64,000 bases of DNA from Nocardia coubleae NBRC 108252 (GTDB lineage Bacteria > Actinomycetota > Actinomycetes > Mycobacteriales > Mycobacteriaceae). The notes below the pieces were generated by a model. It had not been told where the DNA came from. It made no database searches and saw only the letters and a list, made by a program, of their open reading frames with translations. The stretch's first letter is position 1. Each line of letters opens with the position of its first letter. Where the stretch lies: assembly GCF_001612805.1 (NCBI RefSeq), contig NZ_BDBD01000002.1, positions 62,001-126,000 of the forward strand. Direction: 5' to 3'. Of this stretch, positions 61,291-64,000 are shown piece by piece. A program made the position numbers and the translations under genes.

Positions 61291-64000
61291 GTGGGGATCG
61301 GCGAAATCTTCGACAAAGTCGGCAGCGCGATCGAAGACGGTGTCGAGAATGTCGTCGAGGGTGCCGGCCAGATCATCGACGACGGCCTGGACGTGGTCGG
61401 TGACGCCGCCAAACATGTCGGGCTGGAGAAGATCGGCAATGCGCTCGACGACCTCGGCGACAACATCGCCTCCGCAACCGGCGGCGACGTCGAAGAGGAA
61501 GAGCTCGGGCAGACCGAGGACCCCAAAGAGCTGATCCTTGGTGAGCCGTCCGAAATCGGTTCCGCCGCCGAGACATTGACGAAGATGGCCGAGGCGATCG
61601 AATCGACCGGTCAGGCGCTGCAGAAGATCGACGCCGCCGAATGGACCGGCAAGGGCGCCGACGCGTTCAATGCCGTCTACGACAAACAGCCGAAACTGTG
61701 GTTCGACGGCGCCGACGCGATGGCAGCCGCGGCCGAGGCGCTGAAAGCCTGGCAGAACGAGGTGAAAGCCGCCCAGGACAAGGCCCAGACCGCCATCGAT
61801 CGCTGGAAAGCCGCCGATGCCGAAGAACGTCGCCAGAAGACCTGGTGGAATGGCCTCACCGGCGAGCAGCAGCAGGCCAATCCGCTCATCGACACCTGGA
61901 CGGCCATTCGTAACGAGGCGCGCGAGATCCTGCGCGGCGCACGGGTGCAGCGTGACAACGGCGCATCGATCGCGGTCGGCGCGATCGAGACAGCTACCGA
62001 GCGGGCGCCGAAGGAACCGCCGTTCAGTGAGCGGTGGATCGCCAATATCTCCGACCTCAAAGGGGTGTTCGACCACGCCGCCCTCAATTTCACCGCCGGA
62101 TTCCTCACCGCCGTCACCGGAATGGTGCAATTCGTCCGCCAGGTGAATCCAACCGATATCTACAACATCACCCATCCCGCCGAATACGCCAAAGGGTTGT
62201 CCGATCTGGGGACGGGACTCGTTGTCGCCGCCGCCGATCCGGGTGCGGCGGTCGACGCCATCCTGAAGGAGGCAAGGGCCAACCCGTTCGAATTCGCCGG
62301 TTCGCTCGCCCCCGACCTCATCCTCACCGCCGCGACCGGTGGTGGTGGCGGTGCGAAGGTGGCGGTTTCGGCGGCCAAGCGGGCCGCCGACGCGGCCAGG
62401 CGGGTGTCCGGCCGGGACACCGGTTCGCCCGACCCGAATCCGGCGCGCCAGACGGACCCGAATCCGGCGCGGCAGACCGACCCGCAGGGGCAGCAGGATC
62501 CGCGGCGGAGCGCAGGCCTGCCGAATTCCACGGATACTCAGCTGCCGGGCGATGCTCGCCCGATGGAGGCGGCGCCGCAGCGCGACGCACCGGCGCCGCG
62601 GACCGAGGACACCGGCGGCGCCGGGAACACGACTCCCGAGCGTACCGAGCCACGTCAGACCGAACCCGCCACGCGGACCGAACCCGACAACGACCCGAAG
62701 CCGACTTCGGCCGAGCCCACACCCACCCGTGAGCCGGAGCCCACACGCCAAGAGCCCGCGCCCGCCCCGGAACGCAGCACCGATCCCGACCCGCCACCGA
62801 CCCGCACCGAACCACGTCCGGAAGCGGCAGGTACGACCGACCCGCACACACCCCAGCGCACGGACCCGGGCGAGTCACCGATACGGCGCACAGACGACAC
62901 ACCCACACAGCGCACCGAGCCCGCGTCGACCAACCACACCGACACACCCACACAACGCACAGACCCCGCGCCGACGCACCAGAACGACACACCCACGCAA
63001 CGCACCGAGCCCGCGTCGACCAACCACACCGACACACCCACACAACGCACAGACCCGGCATCGACGCACCAGAACGACGCACCGACCCAGCGCACCGATC
63101 CCGCCGACGCGCCTACGCAACGAACAGACCCGGCGCCGACCCATCGGACCGACGACCCGCCCCAGCGCAGCGACTCGTCGCCGAATCAGCAGGCAAACGA
63201 TGTACCGCAGCAGCGAGGTGACTCGACGCCGGGACAGTCGAGTCCTTTCGATTCCCCGCACACCCGCGCGGACGGCGGTCCGGATTTGCCCACCACGCGC
63301 ACGGATACGGGCAACAACGGCGATTCGTCGCCCGAGACCCGGCCGACCAGCGACACGTCACCGTCCTCGACGAGCCCGGACACGCGACCGACCCTTACCA
63401 CCGGCGACACCCCGTCCACGCCGAATCCCGCGACACCGTCCGCGATGTGGCAACCGGCCCCCACCGCCCACCCCGACAGCGGCACAGCACCCCGATCGAC
63501 TCCCGATGGCGCGACGCCTCGCACCCAGCCCGGAACCTCCCCGGCGGCGGGATCACACACCCCGCAATCACCGGCTCGCCTTGACCCGACATCGCCTCGG
63601 CCGCACCGTGACTCGACGCCCGAATCGCGTTCCACCCCGGAAACATCGCGCGCGGGTGCGGCACCCGAATCACTCGGTCGCCCACTCGACGTGGCCCGCT
63701 CCGGCGAGCACTCACCCCGGACAACCGACCCGCGCACCGACTCCCCCACCCGGGCCACACCGCACCACGCAACGCCGCGCACCGACGCAGACCCCACCCC
63801 ACGTCAGGACCACGACAGAAGCCCCGCCGCCGAAACACCTCAGCGGGTCTCCAACCCCAACCCTGACACACACGCGCCGCGCACTCCTGACCCCGATGCG
63901 CCGACAGACCGCATCCCAGAACGCGACAACGAATCGCCTACCGACCACACCCCCGAGCGCGACCCCCACACCGAGCGCTCCACCGATCGCGACTCCGACA
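61291..64000 (+). CDS. Large WXG-domain, proline/threonine-rich putative type VII effector (incomplete)
   Basis: The reading frame runs from GTG 61291 for 903 codons and does not stop before the window ends. Residues 1-85 are acidic (IDDGLDVVGDAAKHVGLEKI). Residues 88-185 form a WXG100-like hairpin with KIDAAEWTGKGADAFNAVYD. A helical region with a hydrophobic LAPDLILTAATGGGGG segment extends to about residue 360. From about 370 onward the chain is Pro, Thr, Asp, Arg, Glu-rich, with 15-residue repeats at 536-620. That plan fits ESX-exported polymorphic toxins in which a toxin domain follows a linker. The C-terminus and any immunity gene lie beyond the window. No RBS-like purine run other than AAGGAGC at 61268 precedes the GTG. 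Confidence 0.78.
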   Translation, partial: MGIGEIFDKVGSAIEDGVENVVEGAGQIIDDGLDVVGDAAKHVGLEKIGNALDDLGDNIASATGGDVEEEELGQTEDPKELILGEPSEIGSAAETLTKMAEAIESTGQALQKIDAAEWTGKGADAFNAVYDKQPKLWFDGADAMAAAAEALKAWQNEVKAAQDKAQTAIDRWKAADAEERRQKTWWNGLTGEQQQANPLIDTWTAIRNEAREILRGARVQRDNGASIAVGAIETATERAPKEPPFSERWIANISDLKGVFDHAALNFTAGFLTAVTGMVQFVRQVNPTDIYNITHPAEYAKGLSDLGTGLVVAAADPGAAVDAILKEARANPFEFAGSLAPDLILTAATGGGGGAKVAVSAAKRAADAARRVSGRDTGSPDPNPARQTDPNPARQTDPQGQQDPRRSAGLPNSTDTQLPGDARPMEAAPQRDAPAPRTEDTGGAGNTTPERTEPRQTEPATRTEPDNDPKPTSAEPTPTREPEPTRQEPAPAPERSTDPDPPPTRTEPRPEAAGTTDPHTPQRTDPGESPIRRTDDTPTQRTEPASTNHTDTPTQRTDPAPTHQNDTPTQRTEPASTNHTDTPTQRTDPASTHQNDAPTQRTDPADAPTQRTDPAPTHRTDDPPQRSDSSPNQQANDVPQQRGDSTPGQSSPFDSPHTRADGGPDLPTTRTDTGNNGDSSPETRPTSDTSPSSTSPDTRPTLTTGDTPSTPNPATPSAMWQPAPTAHPDSGTAPRSTPDGATPRTQPGTSPAAGSHTPQSPARLDPTSPRPHRDSTPESRSTPETSRAGAAPESLGRPLDVARSGEHSPRTTDPRTDSPTRATPHHATPRTDADPTPRQDHDRSPAAETPQRVSNPNPDTHAPRTPDPDAPTDRIPERDNESPTDHTPERDPHTERSTDRDSD
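62896..63150 (+). repeat. 45-base (15-residue) tandem repeats in the effector gene
   Basis: Units at 62896, 62941, 62986 and 63031 each encode D-TPTQRT-(E/D)PA-(S/P)T-(N/H)(H/Q)(T/N). Units 1 and 3, and 2 and 4, are nearly identical, giving a 90-base A-B-A-B order. A shortened unit follows at 63076-63105 and a final full one at 63106-63150. Low synonymous difference points to recent slippage or unequal crossing-over. Confidence 0.88.

Noticed and set aside
62896..63150. CRISPR-like array
   Set aside because: Repeats are directly adjacent, in frame and 45 bases long with no unique spacers and no cas genes; they are protein-coding tandem repeats.
62324..63969. Several minus-strand frames opposite the proline-rich effector
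   Set aside because: They are shadows of low-complexity repeats (Val/Cys/Arg/Gly-rich) and lack ribosome sites.

Overview
The window is high-GC actinobacterial DNA with many GTG/TTG starts and tightly packed, often ATGA-overlapping genes. The best fit is a Mycobacteriales genome, most likely Nocardia or a close relative. Gene content and order follow the M. tuberculosis block from about cobN to Rv2119: cobN, cobG, cobH, cobIJ, cobK, cobL, Rv2073c- and Rv2074-like genes, pepQ-like, 5'-3' exonuclease, DUF4333, helY, tatC, tatA, pafC, pafB, pafA, prcA, prcB, pup, dop, mpa, lppK-like, trmI and a RecB-like nuclease. Assignment to genus is inference.

Layout. 1-17 kb is a scattered aerobic cobalamin pathway: partial cobN behind a B12 riboswitch, cobG, cobH, cobIJ, cobK and cobL. 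It is interleaved with a MarR-SMR efflux cassette, a MerR protein carrying a sliding-clamp-like domain, an Rnl5-type RNA ligase and an arginine-handling hydrolase next to an Lrp regulator. cobM, which normally sits between cobK and cobL, is absent there; a 503-base non-coding stretch takes its place. 17-28 kb holds peptidase, nuclease, helicase HelY, the Tat translocase and the WYL regulators PafC/PafB. 28-36 kb is a fatty-acid beta-oxidation cluster under a divergent TetR gene with two clear operators; its acyl-CoA ligase carries a one-base frameshift. 36-41 kb is the pupylation-proteasome core (dop, pup, prcB, prcA, pafA). 41-48 kb is an accessory block (DUF418, TetR, DUF6412, YidC-like, Nudix, ArsC, methyltransferase, DDN-like, cyclophilin) that separates dop from mpa. 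48-60 kb holds mpa, a lipoprotein antigen, an acyltransferase, trmI, a RecB-like nuclease, a P450/IclR divergent pair and a YeiH-type exporter.

60-64 kb is the most striking region. A three-gene operon encodes an SseB-like protein, a WXG100-like helical protein and a very large protein that runs off the window. That last protein has an N-terminal WXG-type domain followed by more than 500 residues of Pro/Thr/Asp/Arg-rich repeats. It looks like a type VII-secreted effector whose C-terminal domain lies outside the window.

Three small genes were found by reading intergenic sequence: a 27-residue amphipathic peptide, a 34-residue highly charged peptide and a 44-residue single-helix membrane protein translationally coupled to the YeiH exporter. 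No tRNA, rRNA, CRISPR array, insertion sequence or integrase was seen.
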